Source: Planctomycetota bacterium (lineage in GTDB: Bacteria > Planctomycetota > Phycisphaerae > Sedimentisphaerales > Anaerohalosphaeraceae). Taken from it: a stretch of DNA of 64,000 nt. Shown here piece after piece: positions 44,521 to 53,241 of this stretch (position 1 is the stretch's first letter; every line of letters starts with the position of its first letter). The DNA lies in contig VRUI01000008.1 of NCBI GenBank assembly GCA_019456225.1, forward strand, positions 31,254 to 95,253. Reading direction: 5' to 3'. The notes beneath the pieces are model-generated. The model made no database searches. It was not told the origin of the DNA and saw nothing but the letters and a program-made list of their open reading frames with translations. Both the position numbers and the translations under genes were made by a program.

Positions 44521-44544
44521 AGTCTGTATATAGACTGAATTATA
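44521..44544 (-). promoter_or_regulatory. Candidate promoter -10 and overlapping palindrome
   Basis: The minus strand has an exact TATAAT (44539-44544); the palindrome-like AGTCT-N6-AGACT (44521-44536) lies at about the start of transcription. The -35 region is poor. The gene begins 43 nt downstream, so the palindrome could be an operator. Confidence 0.4.
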
Positions 44545-44688
44545 GTACAATTTATAGACGCAAAAAGCAAAGTTTCATTTCAATAATTCTGTAAAAAAGG
44601 AGAAAAAGGGGGGAACAGGCAATTTTTTTGGCAAAATAATCACTTTAGCCTCCTCCGCTAAAACCAACCGGGCTAAATACATGGGATA

Positions 44689-44716
44689 TTGAAAATCAGT
44701 TCTGATGTGGTACAAT
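44689..44716 (+). promoter_or_regulatory. Sigma-70-like promoter of the oxidoreductase gene
   Basis: TTGAAA at 44689-44694 and TACAAT at 44711-44716 are separated by 16 nt. The predicted transcript starts near 44723, about 30 nt before the ATG at 44755. Confidence 0.6.
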
Positions 44717-44754
44717 GTGTCAAAATATTGTTAATTTTTATATTAAAGGCTAAA

Positions 44755-45726
44755 ATGGACGACATTCGATGGGGAATAATTGGCTGTGGTGATGTGACAG
44801 AAATTAAAAGCGGACCTGCATTGCAAAAGGCCGAAGGCTCATGTCTTGCTGCTGTAATGCGAAGAAATGGAAAGCTTGCCGCCGATTATGCCCGGCGTCA
44901 TAATGTAGAAAAATGGTATGATGATGCCGACAAGCTGATCGCCGACCCTGATGTCGATGCGATTTACGTTGCTACCCCCCCTTCTTCGCACAAGGAATAT
45001 ACTATCGCCGCTGCAAAGGCGGGCAAGCCGGTCTATGTTGAAAAGCCAATGGCTCTTAACTATGACGAATGTAAAGAAATGATCCTGGCATGTGAAACTT
45101 ACAATACTCCTTTGTTTGTTGCGTATTACAGGAGGGCTTTGCCTCGATTCGTTAAGATAAAATCTCTGCTTGATGAGGGAGCGATCGGAAAAGTAAGATT
45201 TGCCAATGTAATATACTATCAAAAACCGTCTCAAGGAGATTTAGAGAGAGCCGAAAACTGGCGTGTGGATCCAAAGGTTGCAGGCGGTGGATATTTCCAT
45301 GACCTTGCCCCTCATTCAATTAATATCCTGCAATTCTTTTTAAGTGAGCCGCGATCAGCAAAAGGATACAGTTCAAATCAAAATAGACTATACGAAGCAG
45401 ACGATATCGTCAGTGGAATATTCATCACCGAAGATGACATTCATGTTTCATGCACCTGGAACTTTAATGCTTATGAAAACTTTGACAATACAGAAATAGT
45501 CGGAGATAGCGGTAAAATAACTTTTTCAACGTTTGCCGATAATCCGATCGTATTGGAAAACGACCACGGCAGGCACCAGTTCCATATCGAGCACCCTCAA
45601 CACATCCAGCAGCCGCTAATCCAAACAATAGTAGACCAACTCCACGGCATCGGCCAATGCCCAAGCAAGGGCCCATCAGCAGCAAAAACAAGCTGGATAA
45701 TGGAGAATATCTGCACAAATATTTGA
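44755..45726 (+). CDS. Gfo/Idh/MocA-family oxidoreductase
   Basis: The ~323-residue protein has an N-terminal Rossmann fold (IRWGIIGCGDVTEIKSGPAL), YVATPPSSHKEYTIAAAKAGKPVYVEKPMALN with the EKP motif, and the C-terminal beta-sheet domain (GGGYFHDLAPHSINILQFF). Such enzymes use NAD(P) to oxidise or reduce sugars and related compounds; the substrate is not evident. I start at ATG 44755 with AAAGG upstream, not the in-frame TTG 44689, which lies in the promoter. It is the only plus-strand gene between 10.3 and 62.7 kb. Confidence 0.93.
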   Translation: MDDIRWGIIGCGDVTEIKSGPALQKAEGSCLAAVMRRNGKLAADYARRHNVEKWYDDADKLIADPDVDAIYVATPPSSHKEYTIAAAKAGKPVYVEKPMALNYDECKEMILACETYNTPLFVAYYRRALPRFVKIKSLLDEGAIGKVRFANVIYYQKPSQGDLERAENWRVDPKVAGGGYFHDLAPHSINILQFFLSEPRSAKGYSSNQNRLYEADDIVSGIFITEDDIHVSCTWNFNAYENFDNTEIVGDSGKITFSTFADNPIVLENDHGRHQFHIEHPQHIQQPLIQTIVDQLHGIGQCPSKGPSAAKTSWIMENICTNI

Positions 45727-45747
45727 CACTCCGGTCCCTGTTTTTAC

Positions 45748-45789
45748 TTGGTTATTCGATATTCCTTGTTCGTTATTGGATATTCGCTT
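45748..45789. repeat. Heptanucleotide array between convergent genes
   Basis: Six 7-nt units on the plus strand: TTGGTTA, TTCGATA, TTCCTTG, TTCGTTA, TTGGATA, TTCGCTT. They lie 13 nt before the stop of the minus-strand cotransporter gene. No GC-rich hairpin is attached. Confidence 0.75.
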
Positions 45790-45801
45790 TTTCTTTAAGA
45801 A

Positions 45802-47475
45802 CTACTTCTCACCGGCCAAAACCTCGGCAACATTGAGCGCATGGTCCTTTATCCTTCTGTAGGCGTTGAGCATATCGGTATAGATCAGGCTCTTTAGCGG
45901 AGTCGTAGTCGTCGTCCCAACTCGTTCAAGGTGCCTCGTCCGGCATTCTTTCATCATGTGCGTGATCTCCTGTCCCCTGCTGCGTGCCTTCAGCAGAATC
46001 CCCCCGTCATCGTTAACCACCGCCTTATTGACCATATCAATATAATTGGCCACGCTGTCATGCAGGGCGATAATATCAGCAAGCCCCTCAGCCGACATCT
46101 TCTGACCGGTATCATGGATCTTAAGGTTCAGTTTCAGGATAACAGTAATATAATCGCTGATCGACTCAAACTCATCGGCAACACGAAGCTGATGCCTGCC
46201 GACATCCATAACATAATGCGAAATATTACCGCTCATCATATTACTGAGAAACTCAACGATCTCCTTCTGAACAAGGTCAAGCCGTCGTTCGCTCTCGAAC
46301 AAAGCCTCTTCAATTTTGGGATTACGCTTCTGCCTCTCAAGAACTTCCCTAAGCCCCGGAAGCATCTCACCGACAGACTCACCCATTTTAATGATTTCCT
46401 TTTGTGACTGCTGGATCCCCAAAGCCGGAGTATCCAGCATACGAACATCCAAAAACGAAAGATGCGAAATTTCAGTCTCTGAAACTTCAGGAACGATCAT
46501 ATAAAGCAGTTTAGCAAGAAGACCGATCAGAGGAAGGAAGGCAAATGCATTTACCACATTAAACACCGTATGCGTCAAAGCAATACCCTGCATTGATTTA
46601 GCAAAAACCACCTTCCCACCTTCCTCGACACTGGACACCATCATACCACCGCCTAATAACTTCTCAATAAGCGCCATATACGGGAAAAAGAACAGTGTAA
46701 TAACAAATACTCCGATCAAATTAACAAGCATATGAGCATAAGCGGCACGTTTTGCATTGTGATTGGTACCAAGCGATGCCAGGTATGCCGTTATTGTAGT
46801 ACCGATATTTTCGCCAAGGACAAGAGCTGCCCCGGTTTGAAAATCAATAAGCCCGGACGCTGCCAGACCAAGAGTAATACCGAGAGTTGCAGATGACGAT
46901 TGAACGATCGCGGTAAGAAGAGCACCGACAAGGCAGCATTTGATAACGCCGAAATAGTTTTCAGGCTCAAACTTGGCGAACCAAGCTTGAAACTCAGGCA
47001 TATCCCCCAGCGGTTCAAAACCCAGCTTCATCAGTTGCAAACCATAAAACACCATCCCAAGGCCCAGAAAAACGGACGCGGTAAAACGAAGACGATCTCG
47101 CTTAGCGAAAAGATAGAAAAATGCCGACACACCGATCAGAGGAAGACCGAATTTACCAACCTTAAGAACAAGTATCCAACCGGTGATCGTCGTTCCAATA
47201 TTGGCACCAAGAATTACACCAATGGCCTGCGTCAGAGTCATAAGGCTGGCATTGACCATACCAACAACCATCACAGTAGTAATCGAACTGGATTGAATAA
47301 GACATGTCACACCGGCACCGACTCCACAAGCCAACAAACGATTATTGGTGATCGCATTGATCATGCGGCGAAGTTTGTCGCCGGCAACGGCCTGCATGCC
47401 CTCCGACATGTTTTTCATACCAAGAAGAAATATACCAAGCCCGCCAACAATCATAAAAATCATATCTAACGTCAT
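45802..47475 (-). CDS. Na/Pi cotransporter family protein with PhoU-like C terminus
   Basis: The 557-residue protein has two inverted NptA repeats with the QSSS motif: TCLIQSSSITTVMVVGMVN/GANIGTTITGW and TAIVQSSSATLGITLGLAA/GENIGTTITAY, within about eight membrane segments. A cytoplasmic PhoU-like helical domain (residues ~370-557) follows. It probably imports phosphate with sodium or serves phosphate sensing. Confidence 0.94.
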   Translation of the reverse strand: MTLDMIFMIVGGLGIFLLGMKNMSEGMQAVAGDKLRRMINAITNNRLLACGVGAGVTCLIQSSSITTVMVVGMVNASLMTLTQAIGVILGANIGTTITGWILVLKVGKFGLPLIGVSAFFYLFAKRDRLRFTASVFLGLGMVFYGLQLMKLGFEPLGDMPEFQAWFAKFEPENYFGVIKCCLVGALLTAIVQSSSATLGITLGLAASGLIDFQTGAALVLGENIGTTITAYLASLGTNHNAKRAAYAHMLVNLIGVFVITLFFFPYMALIEKLLGGGMMVSSVEEGGKVVFAKSMQGIALTHTVFNVVNAFAFLPLIGLLAKLLYMIVPEVSETEISHLSFLDVRMLDTPALGIQQSQKEIIKMGESVGEMLPGLREVLERQKRNPKIEEALFESERRLDLVQKEIVEFLSNMMSGNISHYVMDVGRHQLRVADEFESISDYITVILKLNLKIHDTGQKMSAEGLADIIALHDSVANYIDMVNKAVVNDDGGILLKARSRGQEITHMMKECRTRHLERVGTTTTTPLKSLIYTDMLNAYRRIKDHALNVAEVLAGEK

Positions 47476-47676
47476 ACAAAAAATCCTTTCCTATCCATTC
47501 TTATTTCTTAGCCCCGATGGCTATTTGCGCGTGCATTATAACGACAAAGTTCAGGATTGCTTTAGGAAAATGAGAAAAATAAAAAAATCATCGCGATTTA
47601 CATCAGCCTCCAAACCCCATAAAACACTCGAAAACTCCCCCCATAACTAATTACCAAGCAATCAGTTACAACAACT

Positions 47677-47721
47677 GCCTCCACCGAATGCGGTTTCACA
47701 AGCTAATCGCTAACCTAATAT
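47677..47721 (-). repeat. Degenerate heptad-hairpin module after the 47715-48065 gene
   Basis: AGCTAAT, CGCTAAC, CTAATAT (47701-47721) contain the stop of the upstream gene. Next in the transcript comes GTGAAACCGCATTCGGTGG, a decayed version of the CCGCC-TTT-GGCGG hairpin seen elsewhere. Confidence 0.6.
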
Positions 47722-48065
47722 CTCTCGCCAAGCGAAGAAGATATCACACAAACGAGTTTCCCGCAGCAAAGAGTCGCCGCCCCGCTGCTGTCAACCATCA
47801 GTTTTGCCTGCTCAACATCAAAATCAGCGGCAAGTTCGTTAATAACCTCAATACGGCTCCACGGAATAATACGCAATTCATAAGTCCCTTCGCGAACATC
47901 CTTCAAGGCATTGACCCGCCTGCCGTAATGAAAAGTCTTGCATTTAATCCGAACATAATTATCGGTTATCCCCATAACCAAACCGACAAAGATATGGTTA
48001 TGCGCATCAGGATAATCCTTAACCGTCCGGATCTTCCACACTAAAGTCTTTTTCTTTTCGTCCAT
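47715..48065 (-). CDS. Small conserved-looking protein of unknown function
   Basis: The 116-residue product has no signal or membrane segment. It is rich in beta pattern (HNHIFVGLVMGITDNYVRIKCKTFHYGR in part; YELRIIPWSRIEVINELAAD). The layout of strands recalls a small SH3/Sm-like barrel, but I do not recognise a family. It follows the inositol-phosphatase-like gene by 23 nt on the same strand. Confidence 0.65.
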   Translation of the reverse strand: MDEKKKTLVWKIRTVKDYPDAHNHIFVGLVMGITDNYVRIKCKTFHYGRRVNALKDVREGTYELRIIPWSRIEVINELAADFDVEQAKLMVDSSGAATLCCGKLVCVISSSLGERY

Positions 48066-48088
48066 AACATTTTTCCAAAATTCACAAT

Positions 48089-48859
48089 TTACATTTTTTC
48101 TGACAATATCTCGACAAGCCCGTCATGCACAAGCCCGTTGGTACAAACGATCTCCTTATAATCGCTGACAGCCGCCCCGGAAAAATCGCTTATTTTCGCC
48201 CCGGCCTCTTCAGCGATCAACACCCCGGCGGCAAGGTCATAAATATTCAGTTCCAGCTCCCAGAACCCGTCAACCCGTCCGCACGCGACATAGCACATAT
48301 CCATCGCCGCAGAACCGCACCGCCGAATATCAGCGATCCGAGGCATCACTTTATTGAAATAAGCGATATTATTGCGCTCATTATCGTATCGCATGCACGC
48401 AAACCCCGTCGCCATAAGGCAAAGGCTAAGATCATCTTCCCGCGACAAACTTATCGGCTCACCGTTCAAAAACGCCCCGCCCCCCTTCTCGGCGGTAAAA
48501 AGCTCATCCAGCACAGGCGCATAAACCGCACCAAGCACAAACTCCCCGTCTTTTTCAACACACACCGAGATCGAATAAAAAGCCTGCCCGCGCACAAAAG
48601 AGACCGTCCCGTCGATAGGATCGATGATCCACCGCCAGCCGCTGCTGCCTTCATGGCTGCCGCTTTCCTCGCCGAGTATGGCATGATCCGGGTACCGCTC
48701 ATTGATCTTGCCGATAAGATAATCCTCCACCGCGACATCAGCCTCGGTAACAATATCCTTACGAGACTTATGGGTCACCTCAATACTCCCAAGCCGTCCG
48801 CGGTATTCAAGGCTAACAGCCCCAGCCGCCAAAACAATCTCACGCAAAAAATCCTTCAA
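48089..48859 (-). CDS. Inositol monophosphatase family protein
   Basis: The 256-residue protein has the metal-binding motifs of the family: VTEADVAVEDYL, GEESGS, WIIDPIDGTVSFVRG and, near the end, WELELNIYDLAAGVLIAEEAGA. These bind two or three Mg ions for hydrolysis of inositol-1-phosphate or related sugar phosphates. SuhB, CysQ-like or histidinol-phosphatase activity cannot be told apart here. It follows pcrA on the same strand across a long hairpin. Confidence 0.93.
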   Translation of the reverse strand: MKDFLREIVLAAGAVSLEYRGRLGSIEVTHKSRKDIVTEADVAVEDYLIGKINERYPDHAILGEESGSHEGSSGWRWIIDPIDGTVSFVRGQAFYSISVCVEKDGEFVLGAVYAPVLDELFTAEKGGGAFLNGEPISLSREDDLSLCLMATGFACMRYDNERNNIAYFNKVMPRIADIRRCGSAAMDMCYVACGRVDGFWELELNIYDLAAGVLIAEEAGAKISDFSGAAVSDYKEIVCTNGLVHDGLVEILSEKM

Positions 48860-48893
48860 AACACTAAACTCCCAAATTAAAACACATCCAGGG

Positions 48894-48963
48894 TGGCACC
48901 TTCAAGCCGCAGGCTTGTGGGTGCTTGGTCCCGTACACCCACAAGCTTCGCTTGAAGGTGCCA
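48894..48963 (-). repeat. Long double-stem hairpin between helicase and phosphatase genes
   Basis: A 14-bp outer stem (48894-48907 with 48950-48963) encloses an 11-bp stem (GCTTGTGGGTG 48913-48923 with CACCCACAAGC 48936-48946). Both stems are perfect. No T-run follows, so it is more likely an intercistronic RNA structure or a repeat-family member than a terminator. Confidence 0.8.
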
Positions 48964-48995
48964 ACCAAATATTTCATTTATCTGCACTGATTCTA

Positions 48996-51152
48996 TCAAC
49001 CTATTCTTTCAAGCTTGGCATAAGCCGTCATCAGGCGCTTTGTCACGCCAGAAGTAAAGCTCACCACAACAATACTGTTCGCTCCAAGATCGTGAAATTC
49101 CTTAACCTTTCCCATCCCGAACTTCTTATGCACAACAGCCTCATTGACAACATACCAGTCCTTACTGCCCCTATCTTGTGACCCGCCAAAGAAATCGTCA
49201 AAGCTAACAGTATCGACCCCAAAGCCTGCCGTCGGGTCTTCCTCTGCAAAACTTATCTCCGTCTCATACAAAAACTGCGACGGCGTTTTCCGCTGCGACT
49301 GCCCGAATGTCGTCCGGTGCCTGGCAAAAGTCACCACCAAATTCTGTCTCGCACGAGTGATCCCCACAAAGAAAAGCCGTCTTTCCTCTTCAAGCTCCTC
49401 ATCACCGCCATACAAACTCCGCTCATGCGGCAGCAGCCCTTCTTCGGCGCCGATAATAAAGACATTATCAAACTCCAGCCCCTTCGCCGCATGCAGCGTC
49501 ATAAGCGACACCCTGCCGGACTCTGCCTCATAAGCATCCGTATCGCTGTAAAGAGCGATCGACTGCAAATAGTCCGTAAGCGACGGTTCCTCGGCCTCGG
49601 AGTCATACCTCGCCGCCGAGTTGATCAGCTCGTTAATATTTTCAATCGCCGTGATCTGTTTCTCGCCCGCACCTTTCATAACGTCCCGCAAACCCGTCTC
49701 CTCGAATACCATCTGCATAAGCGGTGCAACCGCCCCGGTCGCTTCCTTGGCAAATTTGCCGATCATAAACGCAAACGCCTGCATCTTGCCGCGAGCCGCC
49801 GCACCGACAGTTTCGATCCGACTGGCCCTCTGCAGCGCACCAAATAAACTCAGCGAATTTTCCGACGCGAATATACCCGCCCGTTCAAGCGTCATCTTGC
49901 CGATCCCCCTCGAATGCGTACCCACCGCACGAAGCAGTGAAATATCGTCATCGGGGTTTGCGATAATTTTAAGATAGCTCAGGATATTACGAATCTCCGC
50001 ACGCGCATAGAACTCGACACCGCGAACGACCTGGTAAGGTATTTGCTCCTGAACAAAAGCCTCCTCTATCGCCCGGCTCATCGAATTAACGCGATAGAAC
50101 ACCGCGATCTCATTCGGGTCGCAACCGTCATCGAGCAGTTGCCTTGTTCTTTCGGCAACTACAGCAGCTTCATCCCTTTCATCGCCGGTCGGCTTGATCT
50201 CGATATCGGAACCAGCCGGCAAAGTCGCTATAAGACGCTTTTCCTTCCGCTGGCTGTTATGGGCGATCACCTTGTCGGCAACATCCAGAATATTCGGCGT
50301 ACTGCGGAAATTCTCTTCGAGCTTTACGACAACCGCGTTTGGCCAATCCTTTTCAAAGTCGAGAATATTGGCAATATCAGCCCCTCTCCAACGGTAGATA
50401 GACTGGTCCGGATCGCCCGTAACAAAAATATTGCCGTGAGCAAGTGCAAGCCCCTTTGCGATCTGGTACTGGGCGTGGTTGGTATCCTGGTACTCATCGA
50501 CAAGCAGATATTTGAATCTGTTACTAAGCTCCATACGCACATCCGGATGGTCCCTCAGCAAAAAAGCCGTCTTAACGAGCAGGTCGTCAAAATCCATCGC
50601 CTGGTTCTTTGCCAGCAGCTTCTGATACTGCGTATAAACCTTCGCCGCTGCCGTTTCATAAAAGCTGCCTGCGTTTTCTGTCGCCGTCTTCGGGTCCTCA
50701 AGATCATTCTTATATCGCCCGATCGCGCCAAGCATCTTAGCCGGGGTGAAATTACTCACATCGACCTGGGCCTTTTTTATCGCATCCTTGACGCACCGCT
50801 TCTGGTCGGCAGTATCATAGATAGTGAAATTCCTGCTGATACCGGCTTGTTCGGCATAGACGCGAAGTATCCAGACGCAAAGAGAATGAAAAGTACTTGC
50901 CCGAACCCCGCTCTGGACATTGCTGGTGATCAGCCTTTCACGCATTTCCTCAGCCGCTTTATTAGTAAACGTAATCGCGCAGATATTCCACGGCCTGACC
51001 CCGGACTTGATCAGTTCGCCGATACGGCAGGTAATAACGCGGGTCTTACCACTGCCGGGCCCGGCGATAACCAGCATAGGCCCGTCAACATGCGAAACTG
51101 CCGTCCGTTGCGATTCGGTCAGCTGATCCAATGAAAATGTATTAGTAGTCAT
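48996..51152 (-). CDS. pcrA: ATP-dependent DNA helicase, UvrD/PcrA family
   Basis: The 718-residue SF1 helicase unwinds DNA 3'-5' in repair and replication restart. It has the Q motif LTESQRTAVSHVDGPMLVIA, Walker A GPGSGKTRV, motif II VDEYQDTN, motif III TGDPDQSIYRWRGA, motif V MTLHAAKGLEFDNVFIIGAE and motif VI VGITRARQNL. The C-terminal Tudor-like region (VVHKKFGMGKVKEFHDLG) is as in PcrA. Whether PcrA or UvrD is the better name is uncertain. Confidence 0.95.
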   Translation of the reverse strand: MTTNTFSLDQLTESQRTAVSHVDGPMLVIAGPGSGKTRVITCRIGELIKSGVRPWNICAITFTNKAAEEMRERLITSNVQSGVRASTFHSLCVWILRVYAEQAGISRNFTIYDTADQKRCVKDAIKKAQVDVSNFTPAKMLGAIGRYKNDLEDPKTATENAGSFYETAAAKVYTQYQKLLAKNQAMDFDDLLVKTAFLLRDHPDVRMELSNRFKYLLVDEYQDTNHAQYQIAKGLALAHGNIFVTGDPDQSIYRWRGADIANILDFEKDWPNAVVVKLEENFRSTPNILDVADKVIAHNSQRKEKRLIATLPAGSDIEIKPTGDERDEAAVVAERTRQLLDDGCDPNEIAVFYRVNSMSRAIEEAFVQEQIPYQVVRGVEFYARAEIRNILSYLKIIANPDDDISLLRAVGTHSRGIGKMTLERAGIFASENSLSLFGALQRASRIETVGAAARGKMQAFAFMIGKFAKEATGAVAPLMQMVFEETGLRDVMKGAGEKQITAIENINELINSAARYDSEAEEPSLTDYLQSIALYSDTDAYEAESGRVSLMTLHAAKGLEFDNVFIIGAEEGLLPHERSLYGGDEELEEERRLFFVGITRARQNLVVTFARHRTTFGQSQRKTPSQFLYETEISFAEEDPTAGFGVDTVSFDDFFGGSQDRGSKDWYVVNEAVVHKKFGMGKVKEFHDLGANSIVVVSFTSGVTKRLMTAYAKLERIG

Positions 51153-51263
51153 ATAATGTATCCGTACAAATAGACCGGTGAGTATAAAATTAAATAAGAG
51201 AGTGCATTAGACGAAAGTTCGGTGCTTTTGTCAATGATGAGGTTGAGAAATGACTGTTTTTTT

Positions 51264-51291
51264 TGCTAATCGCTAATTGCTAATTGCTATT
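51264..51291 (-). repeat. Heptanucleotide array at the stop of the 51280 gene
   Basis: Plus-strand units TGCTAAT, CGCTAAT, TGCTAAT, TGCTATT. The gene's stop codon (51280-51282) and its last residues (NSN) lie inside. The units are nearly the same as in the array at 18.5 kb. Confidence 0.82.
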
Positions 51292-53034
51292 TTTCTTCTT
51301 CTCCATCTCAATTAACTTATTTTCCGTGTTTTTTAGCTTCTCGAAAAGATCAGGCCGTTCCACCTCTAACCTGTTCTTCAAGCCCTGCTTCATAATCGCG
51401 GGATAGTAAGGATCCTTCAAGAAATCCTGCAGAGCCATATAGCTCAGCATGTTAAAGCTGGGAAGATCAACGCGCTTGACTTCTTCATCGCCATAGAGGG
51501 CGACATAGTGCTTATAAAGTTCCTTCGCAAAATTCTCTCTGCCGAACGCTTCATTGTCCTGATTGTTGGCATAAAGAAAATACGACTCCCGCAGCGACAT
51601 CATCAACTGTTCGGTCGCGTCATGTATCTCAAGGTCCCTGATCTCTTCTTTCATCCGATTCCGAACGAAGGCAAGAAGGCTAATCTTATAATCATCCCTC
51701 AAATAAAGATCACGCAATTTTAAGTATAATTTCCCGGCCTTAGCCTTGTGCCCGGCCTGATAAAAAGAATACACACCGTTTTCCAGCATATTTTTATGAC
51801 CGCCCATAACCGCTTTAGGATTCGACCCTTCCATGAGAAGGTACTTGCTGATCTTTTCCTGCCAGACGCGGTCACAAACATCAAACATCCGCATATCCGG
51901 ACGCAGATAAACACTGGGCAGTTCTCCCGGTATCGGGTAAACGAGAATCCTTCCCATCCTGTAGAGCTTTTGCAAGCTGTGAAAAACAATTCTGTCCGTA
52001 TTTTTCTCGTCAACGGAATACTCGCCCGGCTTACCGGCACGAACGAGACCAAGCTCTGCCCAGTAGATCGCGTGAACGTCCGGGTGCTCCCAGTTAAGCG
52101 GAGCAATGTCCTCCGGGTTCGTCAACGAGACAGGCCCGTATTTCTCGTTAAGCTTATACATAAATTCGATATCTAACTTCCACTCATTACGCAGCAAATA
52201 CGCCCTTGCAAAAACGTCCAGCTTTTCGAGTGTTTCCGTACCACGCCAAAGGTCGACAACGTCAAAAACCTTTGGATCAAATTGCTCCGGACTTAGATTC
52301 AGATAGCTCACCGCAAGGTCTTTATCCTTTTCAAACTGCCCGTCGACTTCTCTAAGTGCGGCAACAAGTTTGGCAACTTCGACGTCCTTCAAAAGCTCCT
52401 TAACTTCCCTGGGCGCACTCATAAGTTTCTTAAAGTCACCCTGCGTTACTTCTTCATAATATCCGGAAGGATTAATAAGCTTTCTCATTGCCAGGGCAAG
52501 TTCCCGCTTGTAATGCTTATGACAATCGTCGGTCACCCCGCCGATCTTATGCTGGAATATCCACGAAAGAGACCTGTAAAGAAGGATCGAATTAGGATTT
52601 TCCTTTATCCCTTTGTCACGCAAAAGCTCATACCCGTTGCGAACCCACATCCAGCGTTCCTCCCACTGATCCCTTGGGACCGACACCGAAATATTATACG
52701 CCATGTTCCAGGCCTGAAAATCCCACACCGGCGCAAAGTTCGACTGTAGTGTAGTGATCCATTCGGCGATCAGCAGTGCATCGAAGAATTGTCCCTCTTC
52801 CTTAAGCTTTTCCGCACGCATCCACAGAATATCAACCGCCACACCCCGAAACGGACCCATCGCAACCGATGCAAAAACCTTCCCGGCCGGAACTTTCTCA
52901 ATATCCAGAACACTGACAAGTTTCAGATCAACCTGGGCCTTATGAAGACTGTCAAGCCGACTCGATGCCCCAACAAGCAGCACAACCGCCAGTAAAACAC
53001 AAACAAAACGAACTATAGTATCATGCAAACGCAT
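51280..53034 (-). CDS. Membrane-anchored protein of unknown function, 584 aa
   Basis: One N-terminal helix (FVCVLLAVVLLVGASS) is followed by a largely helical periplasmic-type body with Trp/Tyr-rich helices (LWMRAEKLKEEGQFFDALLIAEWITTLQ in part) that read like TPR units. I do not recognise a family. It directly follows the ABC-2 exporter genes on the same strand, so it may belong to that export system. Confidence 0.78.
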   Translation of the reverse strand: MRLHDTIVRFVCVLLAVVLLVGASSRLDSLHKAQVDLKLVSVLDIEKVPAGKVFASVAMGPFRGVAVDILWMRAEKLKEEGQFFDALLIAEWITTLQSNFAPVWDFQAWNMAYNISVSVPRDQWEERWMWVRNGYELLRDKGIKENPNSILLYRSLSWIFQHKIGGVTDDCHKHYKRELALAMRKLINPSGYYEEVTQGDFKKLMSAPREVKELLKDVEVAKLVAALREVDGQFEKDKDLAVSYLNLSPEQFDPKVFDVVDLWRGTETLEKLDVFARAYLLRNEWKLDIEFMYKLNEKYGPVSLTNPEDIAPLNWEHPDVHAIYWAELGLVRAGKPGEYSVDEKNTDRIVFHSLQKLYRMGRILVYPIPGELPSVYLRPDMRMFDVCDRVWQEKISKYLLMEGSNPKAVMGGHKNMLENGVYSFYQAGHKAKAGKLYLKLRDLYLRDDYKISLLAFVRNRMKEEIRDLEIHDATEQLMMSLRESYFLYANNQDNEAFGRENFAKELYKHYVALYGDEEVKRVDLPSFNMLSYMALQDFLKDPYYPAIMKQGLKNRLEVERPDLFEKLKNTENKLIEMEKKKNSN

Positions 53035-53081
53035 ATAATTTCTCGTAACTTACCTACTATTGTTTCAGCTACACTTTTGTC

Positions 53082-53211
53082 ATCCCGGGCTCGACCCGGG
53101 ATCCAGAATAAAAAAAGCCTCCGCCAAAGGCGGTTTCCTTCTTATCTTTTAAATCTTTTCTCTTTATCTTTTCTTCATGCCCTTCATGCTGCTTCTTCAT
53201 GGCCTTCATGG
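53082..53211 (-). repeat. Composite intercistronic repeat upstream of the 51280-53034 gene
   Basis: In transcript order: four CATGAAG boxes, A/G-rich heptads, AAGGAAA with hairpin CCGCC-TTT-GGCGG (53121-53133), then a perfect palindrome ATCCCGGG-N5-CCCGGGAT (53082-53102). The hairpin and its flank match the module at 28.6 kb almost exactly. Confidence 0.78.
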
Positions 53212-53241
53212 TAAATAACAACCCCAAAAAATCCCACAAAC

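Noticed and set aside
44645..44663. TTTAGC-N7-GCTAAA hairpin as a terminator
   Set aside because: The stem is short and AT-rich and no T-run follows on either strand.
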